Source: FACHB-1406 sp034189065
GTDB taxonomy: Bacteria > Cyanobacteriota > Cyanobacteriia > Cyanobacteriales > Spirulinaceae
Length of the DNA stretch: 64,000 nt
Direction: 5' to 3'
Assembly (NCBI GenBank): GCA_034189065.1
Contig: JAXHVQ010000004.1
Location: forward strand, 1 to 64,000
Shown: positions 1-8,061 of the stretch, piece after piece
Position numbering within the stretch: the first letter of the stretch is position 1
Layout: the number at the start of each line of letters is the position of its first letter
Program-made: the position numbers and the translations under genes
Notes under the pieces: generated by a model
What the model was told of the DNA's origin: nothing
Seen by the model: only the letters and a program-made list of their open reading frames with translations
The model's database searches: none

Positions 1-20
1 ATGGATTCATCATTCTTGAT

Positions 21-60
21 AAGATAGGTATTGTTGACAATAGCTGACCTATCTTTTTTT
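21..60 (+). terminator. Rho-independent terminator
   Basis: AAGATAGGT at 21-29 pairs perfectly with ACCTATCTT at 47-55, with a 17-nt loop, and is followed by five more T. It would end a plus-strand transcript entering from the left of the window. Confidence 0.7.
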
Positions 61-74
61 ACCACTATTTGGTC

Positions 75-400
75 AATTTGTCTCCAGGTCTGAGTTTCGG
101 GGCGCTTGTCGCCCCCCCAGGAAGAAAACCCTATCTACTCGTACCCACGTTTATCGCTGTGGATGCGAATTAGATAGGGATTGGAATGCTGCGATTAATA
201 TCCTGAAAAGCGCCTTGAGTAAGGCGGGTCACGTCGGAACTTGGGTCAATGACCCGAACGCTCCTTTGAGATTCGACCTCTACCTTTGCTGGAGCAATCT
301 TGTCAAGGCAAGTTGGGTCTTTGAACGAAGAATCCTCATACCTTGAGGTCGAGGAGTGTCAAATAATACCCAATTTAAAGATCCGTCCCTTGACTTTTTG
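75..400 (+). pseudogene. Decayed C-terminal end of an IS200/IS605 TnpB (OrfB) protein
   Basis: Translating in pieces gives the end of a TnpB protein. From 125 one frame reads KTLSTRTHVYRCGCELDRDW followed by NAAINILKSAL, the second half of the TnpB zinc ribbon and the final RuvC-like segment. The zinc-ribbon start lies just upstream in another frame. The usual terminal NEESSYLEVEECQ is found near 323-361 in a shifted frame. At least two frameshifts are therefore present, and most of the gene is missing. It cannot encode a working TnpB. The terminator at 21-60 is not obviously part of it. Confidence 0.75.
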
Positions 401-422
401 AAAACCAGGTCGCAGCCGATCG

Positions 423-1313
423 TTAAATTTCCGCGATCGCGCGGTCAATTAAACTTCGAGCCAAGGTTTGAACGCCAGTATGTTCGTAATAATTGGTGGA
501 CACATCGAGAAACGCGGCAAGATAATCCAATTTATCGTCTGAGAAGTCGATAAACTTCTTCAACGAACCGGTCACTTTCTCCGGCGTGAGGTCGTTGTCC
601 CCTACATATCCTTCCATCCAACCGCGTACCGAGTCAAAACTAGACCCGATAAAGTCGAGTTTTCCTGACGCTGTTTGTCCGGGAATCGAGTCGTTGATTT
701 TTTTGAATCCTTTATTTTCCTCTAATTCTTTGGGCGTTAATCCTTCTAGAGTTGAGGCGACTTTTTGAACGAAATCGGGTCCCAAAGGAATTAGGCCATC
801 GAAACAAACCAACGCCGCCATCCGCATCAAAGAGGGACCTGTATAATTATCCACCAACGCCGCGACGAAATCGCCAATACTGTCTCCCGGAATGCCGTTG
901 ATTTTGCAGAAGGCAACAATTTCGACAACTAACTTTAAGCTGAGATCGATGGTTTGAAGTTTATCTGCTTTGGGTGTAAGGTTACTGAGAAAACCCAGTA
1001 AGGGAATCTTTTCGCCCACTTTATTAGCGAGGGCTGCTGCCCCCATTGCGCTGCTCGTGCTATCAATGGTTTGATAGAGCCACAGCGCGCGTTGATAGCC
1101 CTGAGATTTGTCGTTGAACAGAGAAACGGCGCGATCGCCGATTTGCTGAATCATTCCTTCATCTGTTTCGCCCGTGACTGTACGGATGGTATTTTCAAAT
1201 CCTACGATATTTTCCCACTGATTTGGAATTAAACGATCGAGAGACTTGAGTGAAAATACAGTCAAGCCACTATCGGGAAGTGCATCTACCAACTCATAAA
1301 TCGGCTTGCTCAT
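423..1313 (-). CDS. Conserved hypothetical protein, 296 aa
   Basis: I do not recognise the family. The protein has no signal peptide. One moderately hydrophobic stretch (MGAAALANKVGEKIPLLGFL, about residues 90-109) could be a buried helix rather than a membrane span. The composition is ordinary for a soluble, mainly helical protein. ATG at 1313 opens the frame, with only a weak purine-rich stretch upstream. The next gene on the same strand upstream, a lipoprotein, ends 48 bp before it, so the two may be co-transcribed. The HIP1 octamer GCGATCGC falls inside the last codons. Confidence 0.7.
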   Translation of the reverse strand: MSKPIYELVDALPDSGLTVFSLKSLDRLIPNQWENIVGFENTIRTVTGETDEGMIQQIGDRAVSLFNDKSQGYQRALWLYQTIDSTSSAMGAAALANKVGEKIPLLGFLSNLTPKADKLQTIDLSLKLVVEIVAFCKINGIPGDSIGDFVAALVDNYTGPSLMRMAALVCFDGLIPLGPDFVQKVASTLEGLTPKELEENKGFKKINDSIPGQTASGKLDFIGSSFDSVRGWMEGYVGDNDLTPEKVTGSLKKFIDFSDDKLDYLAAFLDVSTNYYEHTGVQTLARSLIDRAIAEI

Positions 1314-1361
1314 GGAACTCTGTTAGATTGTGTGAATTAAGGGAGTGCAGTTTCGCTCGGT

Positions 1362-1871
1362 TTAAAGTCCGGCCAAACCCGCCAAATTAAACTTTTCTAG
1401 CCACTTCTGGCGATCGCTTTCGCTAAAGACCGCATTCCGAGACAAAACCTTCACTTGGAAGCGATTATCGACTAAAACTGCCGTCGCCGTACTGCCTTGA
1501 TTGACTGCCGGATAGCCGCCAATCTTTTGCGTACTTTTCTCAAACTTATTAGCCGCTGTTGGATTGCTGCTAACATCGGAGATCGCAAGCATTGCCACCT
1601 CCTTACCACTTTGCTTCAACCGAGCCTCAGCAAAACCTTGTTTCTCTTGAGTATAAACAACCTGGTATTCTCCCTGAGCCTTCGGAAAAAACTGATTAAA
1701 TTTTCCCCCAGTCACAGCATCGTCAGAAACCGCCTCGGCTCCTTTTTGCGTACTTTCCCTTTGCGCCTGCTCGAAACGAGATGGAGGAGCGCTCGTACAT
1801 GACGTTGCTGTCAAGAGCAGCAGCGACGCGAGAAAAACTGACAGGAGAACGTTTCGGATACGGGGCATCAT
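1362..1871 (-). CDS. Predicted lipoprotein, 169 aa
   Basis: The N-terminus is a lipoprotein signal: basic MMPRIRN, a hydrophobic core VLLSVFLASLLLL and a lipobox ending TATSC, so Cys25 or so would be lipidated after cleavage by signal peptidase II. The mature part has about 145 residues and no motif I recognise. It repeats the theme of a short beta-rich domain (GEYQVVYTQEKQGFAEARL, later VLVDNRFQVKVLS). Two adjacent ATG codons (1871 and 1868) could serve as start. The unknown gene at 423-1313 follows on the same strand. Likely membrane-anchored, facing periplasm or thylakoid lumen; function unknown. Confidence 0.75.
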   Translation of the reverse strand: MMPRIRNVLLSVFLASLLLLTATSCTSAPPSRFEQAQRESTQKGAEAVSDDAVTGGKFNQFFPKAQGEYQVVYTQEKQGFAEARLKQSGKEVAMLAISDVSSNPTAANKFEKSTQKIGGYPAVNQGSTATAVLVDNRFQVKVLSRNAVFSESDRQKWLEKFNLAGLAGL

Positions 1872-2068
1872 TGCCGAAAACTCCTAAATTTATAAGGATT
1901 AACTTTTTTCTACTCTAACGTTTCTCTGACACTTCTCGAACGAGATGAGAGAACAACTGACCTTATTTCTAAAATTGGTATAAAGACTGAGTACGGTTCT
2001 CGCACTTCTTTAATGAAAGCGATCGCGTAAATTAGAAGATAAGTGTAAAGACGCATAGCAAATCCTTG

Positions 2069-2581
2069 ATGACCTCTTTTCTCCCGATCCCACTCGCAAT
2101 TTTGCTACTCTCTCTGGGGAGTGCGATCGCGCGATCGCCCCAAACACCCTCTTTCAACCTCCCTCTCCCCCCTACCCCCAACCGCTTTTTTGTGGAATGC
2201 CACTGCTTCATCTCAACACCTGACGAGGAACCCCAAGAGTATGGGTATCATTTAAGAGCGATCGGTCGCGCAGAAAATGTTCCCAACGGTATCGAAGTAA
2301 CATTAGACCGCGATCGGCTCTTGCTTTCCGTCGATCGCAGAGCAGCCGGACAACAAGACTACAGTCCCCTTCTCGACTCCATTTCTCCCATCCCCCCTTC
2401 TGACTCCTTCTGTAGGACAGAAAATTGTTCGACAGAATACCAATTTCAACCGCCGCCTGCGGAACTTGTCGTTACTTATAACAAAGAACGCGGAACCATT
2501 CAAGTCCAACACCAACTCGACGAACAAACCCTTCTCCAAGGACAGGGAGGTTGCGCCATTCTCGCCTTACCTGGTTCGTAA
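2069..2581 (+). CDS. Secreted hypothetical protein, about 170 aa
   Basis: The first ATG is at 2069. The N-terminus FLPIPLAILLLSLGSAIARS is a classical Sec signal peptide, probably cleaved after GSAIA. The mature part contains four cysteines (ECHC, FCRTENC, plus GGCA near the end), which suggests disulfides in an exported protein. I do not recognise the family. It is divergent from the lipoprotein at 1362-1871 and has about 200 bp of upstream space for both promoters. No ribosome binding site stands out. Confidence 0.65.
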   Translation: MTSFLPIPLAILLLSLGSAIARSPQTPSFNLPLPPTPNRFFVECHCFISTPDEEPQEYGYHLRAIGRAENVPNGIEVTLDRDRLLLSVDRRAAGQQDYSPLLDSISPIPPSDSFCRTENCSTEYQFQPPPAELVVTYNKERGTIQVQHQLDEQTLLQGQGGCAILALPGS

Positions 2582-2763
2582 GTAGGTAGGCAAAAATAAA
2601 CACATAACCTCAAAATCCGTATTCCTTGCCAGATAACGGTTTTAGCTGGAGACATTGTTCTTTTAATTACGCCCACCTACTTAGTAGGCACTTCAGTGCC
2701 GAAAAAATAAAGTCCGAAATCTTCGCCATTTCGCGGCGAAATTAATTTCAAGAGCCTACGCAC

Positions 2764-2789
2764 AAAAAAAGAGGGATATCTCCCTCTTT
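2764..2789 (-). terminator. Terminator of rpsA
   Basis: On the minus strand AAAGAGGG, a 6-nt loop and CCCTCTTT are followed by a run of T (2770 down to 2764). It begins 27 bp after the rpsA stop codon and is a textbook intrinsic terminator. Confidence 0.85.
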
Positions 2790-2815
2790 CCGCGAAATTT
2801 CGCCCGAAATTTCCT

Positions 2816-3817
2816 TTATTCGTCCGCCGTAGCGTCTGGCATTTCTTCAACTTCCTCGCCGGCATCTCCTGCATCAATAGCCTCCGGTTCTCCCTGAGCT
2901 TGCTGTAGCATTCGTTGACGATACCGCTCTGCCATCTCTTCTGATTTCTCAAAAACGAGATCGCGATTTTTAAGCATATCTCCCGGCTCGGGTTCCAGTT
3001 GTTTGGTAGACAGAGAAATTCGACCCCGTTCTGCGTCTAAATCGATAATCATGACTTTAAGTTCGTCATTCACATTAAAGACGCTGTGAGGCGTATCGAT
3101 ATGGTCGTGGGAAATTTCTGAAATGTGGAGCAATCCACTTACGCCGCCAATATCGATAAAAGCACCGTAAGGTTTGATTCCCCGAACCATTCCGGTCACC
3201 ACTTCGCCGACCTGCAAGCCGTTCATTTTGCGTTCGACTAAGGCGCGGCGATGGCTGAGAACCAGGCGGTTTCGGTCTTCGTCCACCTCTAAGAATTTTA
3301 AAGGCAAATCTTGACCGACGAGGTCTTCTTTGGCTTGGCGGGTGCTGATATGAGACCCTGGAATAAATCCCCGTAACCCTTCAATGCGAACTAATGCTCC
3401 TCCTCGGTTGGTTGCGAAGACATTGGAGCGAACCGTTGCATCTTCAGCTTGCAACTGGCGAACTCTTTCCCAAGCTCGCAGGTACTCGATGCGACGAATG
3501 GAGAGGGTGAGCTGTCCGTCTTCGTTTTCATCGGTGAGGATGAAAAATTCTCGCGTTTCGTTGGCTTGTAAGACTTCGCTAGGGTCGTCAACTCGATTGA
3601 TCGACATCTCTTGGATGGGAATATAGGCGGCGGTTTTTGCCCCAATATCAATCAACGCGCCTCTAGGTTCCATGCTGAATACCGTTCCAGCGACAATGTC
3701 CCCCGGACTGAAGTGGTAGTCGTATTTGTCGAGGAGAGCTGCAAAGTCGTCGTGCGTAAAGCCGATGTCTCTGGTTGTAGTTGGATTTTGCCCGATTGTG
3801 GCTCCTGAAGTTACTAT
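2816..3817 (-). CDS. rpsA: 30S ribosomal protein S1, apparent AUA start
   Basis: Ribosomal protein S1 helps the 30S subunit load mRNA. The sequence holds three S1 repeats, for example RGALIDIGAKTAAYIPI, GGALVRIEGLRGFIPGSHIS and YGAFIDIGGVSGLLHISEIS, with an acidic C-terminal tail. The first ATG in frame, at 3673, lies inside the first S1 repeat and would delete it. Upstream the frame stays open and encodes the family N-terminus DIGFTHDDFAALLDKYDYHF. It runs back to ATA at 3817, placed 7 nt after a strong AAGGAG. There is no ATG, GTG or TTG in frame between the stop at 3848-3850 and 3673. I therefore place the start at ATA 3817 (333 aa). It follows nrdR on the same strand. Confidence 0.9.
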   Translation of the reverse strand: MVTSGATIGQNPTTTRDIGFTHDDFAALLDKYDYHFSPGDIVAGTVFSMEPRGALIDIGAKTAAYIPIQEMSINRVDDPSEVLQANETREFFILTDENEDGQLTLSIRRIEYLRAWERVRQLQAEDATVRSNVFATNRGGALVRIEGLRGFIPGSHISTRQAKEDLVGQDLPLKFLEVDEDRNRLVLSHRRALVERKMNGLQVGEVVTGMVRGIKPYGAFIDIGGVSGLLHISEISHDHIDTPHSVFNVNDELKVMIIDLDAERGRISLSTKQLEPEPGDMLKNRDLVFEKSEEMAERYRQRMLQQAQGEPEAIDAGDAGEEVEEMPDATADE

Positions 3818-3916
3818 GTTTTTTCTCCTTAAAGTGTACGTTAGTTTCTATTGTTTGGGTCAACAATTGGATGTCATTTTATGCCACAGTTGTCCCAAAC
3901 TATCTATGATTTTGAT

Positions 3917-3947
3917 ATTATACCTTACTTGTCTCTTGAATTGACAA
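3917..3947 (-). promoter_or_regulatory. Candidate rpsA promoter
   Basis: On the minus strand TATAAT (3922-3917) lies 19 bp downstream of TTGTCA (3947-3942). It is in the 228-bp gap between nrdR and rpsA, about 100 bp before the rpsA start, leaving a long 5' leader. Confidence 0.45.
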
Positions 3948-4045
3948 AACTGACGGCTCGCTTTTGGGTAAGAGAGTCGTCTTCGGTTGTGGCGCAATTG
4001 ACCCATTAAGGCGGTACAATAATAAGGCGCGAAGCGGTTTCTGTT

Positions 4046-4591
4046 TTAGTTGGACGAGGAAATGACTGAAGGCAGGGTTTCTAACTCGACGGGATTCGAG
4101 TCTGAGACATACCAATTTCGAGCAATTTCTGGGCGATCGCTTGATAATTGTAAGTCTTTGAGGGTTTCAATAAAGTCGTCGATCCCTTTAAATTGCCGAT
4201 AGACGGACGCAAAGCGAATATAAGCGACTTCGTTTTCTCGACGCAGCGCTTCGAGGACGAGTTCTCCAATTTCCCTCGAATCGATTTCTCGCCCGGACTT
4301 CTGCTGGAGTTGACCTTCGATCTCCTCAACAATCGCTTCGATTTGGAGGTGGGTGGTACCGGTTTTTTCGCAAGCACGCGCGATACCGCGCAGGAGTTTT
4401 GAACGGTCGAAGGGCTGCCGATGCTTATCTCGCTTCACTACAGTCACCGGCACAAATTCGATCCGTTCGTAGGTTGTGAAGCGATGCTTGCACTCTAAGC
4501 ATTCTCTGCGCCGCCGAATACTCTGTCCCCCCTCAGTGGGACGCGACTCTAAGACTCGGCTTTCTTTATGTTGACATGAAGGACATTGCAT
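4046..4591 (-). CDS. nrdR: Transcriptional repressor NrdR
   Basis: NrdR represses ribonucleotide reductase genes in response to ATP/dATP. The N-terminal zinc ribbon is complete, CPSCQHKESR followed by RRRRECLECKHRFTTYE (two CxxC pairs). The ATP-cone domain follows, with VVKRDKHRQPFDRSKLLRGI. The length of 181 aa is slightly above the usual 150-170 because of a C-terminal tail rich in Ser and Asn. It sits between psbT and rpsA on the same strand, an arrangement I recall from other cyanobacteria. The start ATG at 4591 leads straight into the zinc ribbon, so the start is secure. Confidence 0.93.
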   Translation of the reverse strand: MQCPSCQHKESRVLESRPTEGGQSIRRRRECLECKHRFTTYERIEFVPVTVVKRDKHRQPFDRSKLLRGIARACEKTGTTHLQIEAIVEEIEGQLQQKSGREIDSREIGELVLEALRRENEVAYIRFASVYRQFKGIDDFIETLKDLQLSSDRPEIARNWYVSDSNPVELETLPSVISSSN

Positions 4592-4771
4592 GATATTTGA
4601 CCAGAGCGAACGTCCAAAAGCTTCGGTATCGTCGCCTCAGATTTGAGGCTGGATATAGATAGACGCGCGCTCGAGCCGTTTTTCTAAACTGACCCCTCTT
4701 TTGGGAAAGGCTCGTTCAAAAATACAACTCGGGCGGGGGGTGTAAATCAAAAGTTTAACCTCGAAGCGTTT

Positions 4772-4867
4772 TTATTTTTCAATACGAGGGGGCTCTCGAA
4801 AGGCGATCGCGAAAAATAAAACTCCCAATGCTCCAGCTAGAACCAAAATGTAAGCGACACTTTCCAT
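4772..4867 (-). CDS. psbT: Photosystem II reaction centre protein T, 31 aa
   Basis: PsbT is a single-span subunit at the photosystem II dimer interface. The 31-residue frame starts MESVAYILVLAGALGVLFF and ends AIAFREPPRIEK, matching the family in length and in its C-terminal REPPR signature. It lies downstream of psbB in the same orientation with a 137-bp gap, the conserved psbB-psbT order. The HIP1 octamer lies within the coding sequence. Confidence 0.95.
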   Translation of the reverse strand: MESVAYILVLAGALGVLFFAIAFREPPRIEK

Positions 4868-5004
4868 TTTTAATTAATTCCAAATGATGCTCTTTAATAT
4901 CGAGTTTAACAGCAAATCGAAGAGGATTGTCTTTTTTCTGCGTTGCGATCTGTGAATTCACAGATCGCAACGCGGTTGAATGTCACGTTGAAATTGCGCG
5001 GTGA

Positions 5005-6528
5005 CTACGCTTTAACGCGGGTAGACTTATCGCCCACCTTAGCAAACAATCCCCACTCCACCTGATCGTCGAGATCTTCGGGAACGCCCGCGAAGACATC
5101 GCGGAACAGGGTACGGGTTCCGTGCCAGATATGGCCGAAGAAGAACAGCAGTGCAAAGACGGCGTGTCCGAAGGTAAACCAACCGCGCGGCGAGGTCCGG
5201 AAGACCCCATCGGCATTGGTGGTTTCGGTATCAAACACGAAGGGTTCGCCCAGTTGAGCTTGGCGCGCCACTCGTTTGACCGTCGGCGGGTCGCTAAAGG
5301 TTTTGCCGCCCAATTCTCCGCCGTAGAAGCTCACCGTTACGCCGGTTTGTTCGACGCTGTATTTCGATTCTGCTCGTCGGAAGGGAATATCCGCGCGGAC
5401 AATTCCTTGGTCGTCGGTCAAAATAACGGGGAAGGTTTCAAAGAAATTGGGCATCCGACGAACGGTCAGTTCGCGACCTTCCTTATCTCTGAAGACGGGA
5501 TGTCCCGCCCACTCTTCAGCAATCCCATCGCCGTTGTCCATCGGTCCAACGCGGAATAAGCCGCCTTTAGCCGGACTGTTGCCCACATAGTCGTAAAATG
5601 CCAATTTGTCGGGAATCTTCGCCCAAGCTTCGGCAAGGGAATCTCCCGCTGCCATGTCGCTTTGAACGCGCCGTTGCATTTCCTGTTGGTAATAGCCTTC
5701 ATCCCACTGATAGCGGGTAGGGCCAAACAGTTCGACGGGGGTTGCCGCGTTGCCGTACCACATGGTTCCGGCGACGACAAAGGCGGCAAAGAACACGGCG
5801 GCGATACTGCTGCTGAGAACGGTTTCGATGTTCCCCATGCGCAAGGCGCGATACAGCCGCTCGGGCGGGCGGACGGTGAGGTGGAATAAACCGGCGATAA
5901 TGCCGACAATGCCAGCCGCGATGTGGTGGGCGACGATTCCTCCCGGGTTAAAGGGGTTAAACCCGGCAGGTCCCCATTCGGGCGCGACTGCCTCTACGTG
6001 GCCCGTTAGCCCGTAGGCATCGGAAACCCACATCCCTGGCCCCCAAAGGCCGGTGAGGTGAAATGCGCCAAAACCAAAGCAAAGAAGACCGGATAAGAAC
6101 AGGTGAATCCCAAACATTTTGGGCAAATCGAGGGCGGGTTCGCCGGTGCGGGGGTCTCTGAATAGTTCGAGATCCCAGTAAACCCAGTGCCAACAGGCGG
6201 CTAGGAACAGTAAACCTGAAAGGACGATGTGGGCGATCGCAACCCCTTCAAATGACCAGAAACCGGGGTTGGTGTAGGCCTCTCCCGTCACGTTCCAACC
6301 GTTCCAAGAGGACGTGACTCCCAGACGAGACATGAAGGGCAAGACAAACATTCCTTGCCGCCACATGGGGTTTAATACGGGGTCGCTAGGGTTGAAGATG
6401 GCGAGCTCGTAAAGGGCCATCGAACCGGCCCAGCCTGCGACGAGGGCGGTGTGCATTAAGTGAACTGAGATCAGGCGACCCGGGTCATTCAGGACGACTG
6501 TATGAACTCTGTACCAAGGTAGTCCCAT
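5005..6528 (-). CDS. psbB: Photosystem II CP47 chlorophyll protein
   Basis: CP47 is the inner antenna of photosystem II, a thylakoid protein with six transmembrane helices and chlorophyll-binding histidines. The start MGLPWYRVHTVVLNDPGRL and the many paired histidines (for example HLMHTALVAGWAG, ACWHWVYWDLEL, GGIVAHHIAAGIVG, FFFGHIWHGTRTLF) are diagnostic. The large lumenal loop E lies at about residues 260-450. The length of 507 aa is the family standard. AGGAGG upstream of ATG 6528 is a strong ribosome binding site. psbT, nrdR and rpsA follow on the same strand. Confidence 0.98.
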   Translation of the reverse strand: MGLPWYRVHTVVLNDPGRLISVHLMHTALVAGWAGSMALYELAIFNPSDPVLNPMWRQGMFVLPFMSRLGVTSSWNGWNVTGEAYTNPGFWSFEGVAIAHIVLSGLLFLAACWHWVYWDLELFRDPRTGEPALDLPKMFGIHLFLSGLLCFGFGAFHLTGLWGPGMWVSDAYGLTGHVEAVAPEWGPAGFNPFNPGGIVAHHIAAGIVGIIAGLFHLTVRPPERLYRALRMGNIETVLSSSIAAVFFAAFVVAGTMWYGNAATPVELFGPTRYQWDEGYYQQEMQRRVQSDMAAGDSLAEAWAKIPDKLAFYDYVGNSPAKGGLFRVGPMDNGDGIAEEWAGHPVFRDKEGRELTVRRMPNFFETFPVILTDDQGIVRADIPFRRAESKYSVEQTGVTVSFYGGELGGKTFSDPPTVKRVARQAQLGEPFVFDTETTNADGVFRTSPRGWFTFGHAVFALLFFFGHIWHGTRTLFRDVFAGVPEDLDDQVEWGLFAKVGDKSTRVKA

Positions 6529-6853
6529 TGACTACGCTCCTCCTAAATTGAAAATCGATTTTGACTTAGACGTTTTTTTTGGTGTCGAGCTTGATTTCTG
6601 GTGCGAACCTTCACGGCGGAGGTTGCTTGGAAAGAAGTTAGGACTTCTTTCAACCCGGAAATTCAAGAATGCTTTAAACCAACAGGGTTTTTTCCCGGAC
6701 TCGAGTCCTGGGAAAATTCCTGGGTTCCCAAATTTTTTTGGAAATGTTTAAGTCTTTTTTAAGACTCACTGACTTTAAAGAAGTGTAATGGATTGGGACA
6801 GTTGATTGCAAGGGAAATTGGGTCGAGGGAAGGCGATGGAGAGAGCCGATACC
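6529..6853 (-). other. psbB upstream region, 325 bp
   Basis: There is no credible gene here. It must hold the psbB promoter and 5' leader. I see the ribosome binding site close to 6541 and several T-rich and A-rich runs, but no confident -35/-10 pair. Confidence 0.5.
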
Positions 6854-7153
6854 TTACCTGACTAGGGTTTCCGCCTTAGACAGGCGCGCGATCGCGTCGT
6901 CGGCGGCAATTAGGCGCTTGAGAACGACTTGGCCGATGGGGGAGTTGGTATTTCCTTCGGTGGGGGGCTTGACTTCGAGCATGAGAACTGCGTCTTCAAC
7001 TTGATAGAGCCAAAGGGTTTCGTCCTGTTCGATGATGCCGACGTTGAGCTTTTCAATGGCGGGTTTGCGCCGCCAAGCACTTTCGTTCCATAGTCCTCCG
7101 AATTCCCACACGCGACCGATATTCCAGCCGTTTGATAAGAAAAAGTATTTCAC
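6854..7153 (-). CDS. Conserved hypothetical protein, 99 aa
   Basis: The start MKYFFLSNGWNIGRVWEFGG and the later VEDAVLMLEVKPPTEG look like a compact soluble protein, without signal peptide or membrane span. I do not recognise a named family. The central TLWLYQVEDAVLMLEV resembles a beta hairpin. It lies 325 bp upstream of psbB on the same strand, and is probably a separate transcription unit. Confidence 0.6.
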   Translation of the reverse strand: MKYFFLSNGWNIGRVWEFGGLWNESAWRRKPAIEKLNVGIIEQDETLWLYQVEDAVLMLEVKPPTEGNTNSPIGQVVLKRLIAADDAIARLSKAETLVR

Positions 7154-7284
7154 AGTTGTTCGAGTTGGGGGCGATCGAATTTAGGGTAGCAGTTTTAGGG
7201 CGCAATATTGCTGTTGGTGTCTGCATTTTAGGGACGATCGCGACTGGGGAAGCGCGAAGTCAATTTCCTCAACTTGATTTTTTT

Positions 7285-7968
7285 CTAAATTGTGTCTGGG
7301 TCAATATTCAGTTCTCGCAGTTTCGCTGCCAATTTTTCGGCTCGCTGTTGGGCGGACTCAGCCTCTTCTTGGGGAGTGGGAACTAACTGTCCGTTGGGCG
7401 CGAAAAATCTCAAGATTCCCCCACGAACGCCCAAAAATAATTGCAACTGCGCGCTCCACAACTGGTTTTGGGCGTTGGCTTTGAGCTTTCGGTATCGACC
7501 GTTGACTAAACGAAATCCTGCTAATTCTAAACTTACGGGGTCGAACCAGAAATAATTGGGCGTTTTAAACGTATTTTGATACAGTTTTTTCTTGTCGGTT
7601 TTATCGACTTTGGCGGTCGAAGGAGAAAGAATTTCGATGATGGCGTTGGGATATTTCCCTCCTTCTTCCCATACCACCCAACTTTTTCGCGTTTTCCGAT
7701 TCGTTTCTAGAACGACAAAAAAGTCCGGCCCTCGAAAGTCTTCTGTTCGACGTTGGTCCTGACTGTAGTAAATTGTTAAGTTTCCGGCTGCATAGAAGTC
7801 ATTTCGTTTTTTCCAGAATTGCTCTAGACATTGAAGCAGCAGGATGATTTGTCGCAGATGCAGTTCGCTTTCCAACGGAGGTTCGTCGCTGTAGAGGTCG
7901 CCTGGGGGAAAGATAACATCTTTGGGTGACTTGTGGGGAGGGGATTTAATTTCTGGGGCGAGGGTCAT
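7285..7968 (-). CDS. Uma2 family (DUF820) putative endonuclease
   Basis: Uma2/DUF820 proteins have a PD-(D/E)xK nuclease fold and are strongly expanded in cyanobacteria; their role is unknown. The core residues can be seen: GPDFFVVLET (Asp), AIIEILSPST (Glu) and DKTDKKKLYQ (Lys), followed by PNYFWFDP. The C-terminus is a coiled-coil-like tail (EEAESAQQRAEKLAAKLREL), common in the family. The gene and its upstream flank are closely related to the deleted copy at 11984-12190. It follows two kinase genes on the same strand, with a 93-bp gap after the nearer one. Confidence 0.85.
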   Translation of the reverse strand: MTLAPEIKSPPHKSPKDVIFPPGDLYSDEPPLESELHLRQIILLLQCLEQFWKKRNDFYAAGNLTIYYSQDQRRTEDFRGPDFFVVLETNRKTRKSWVVWEEGGKYPNAIIEILSPSTAKVDKTDKKKLYQNTFKTPNYFWFDPVSLELAGFRLVNGRYRKLKANAQNQLWSAQLQLFLGVRGGILRFFAPNGQLVPTPQEEAESAQQRAEKLAAKLRELNIDPDTI

Positions 7969-8061
7969 ATCTTTGAGGGGGAGGCGATGGTTTTATTTTA
8001 GCGCTGCTAGGGGAGGCGATCGCATCCTTCATCGAGCAGCGTACCTTTTAGTCATTCTTTA

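Noticed and set aside
2816..3673. rpsA starting at the first ATG, 285 aa
   Set aside because: This would remove the N-terminal 48 residues, including half of the first S1 repeat, although the upstream frame encodes the conserved family N-terminus behind a good ribosome binding site.
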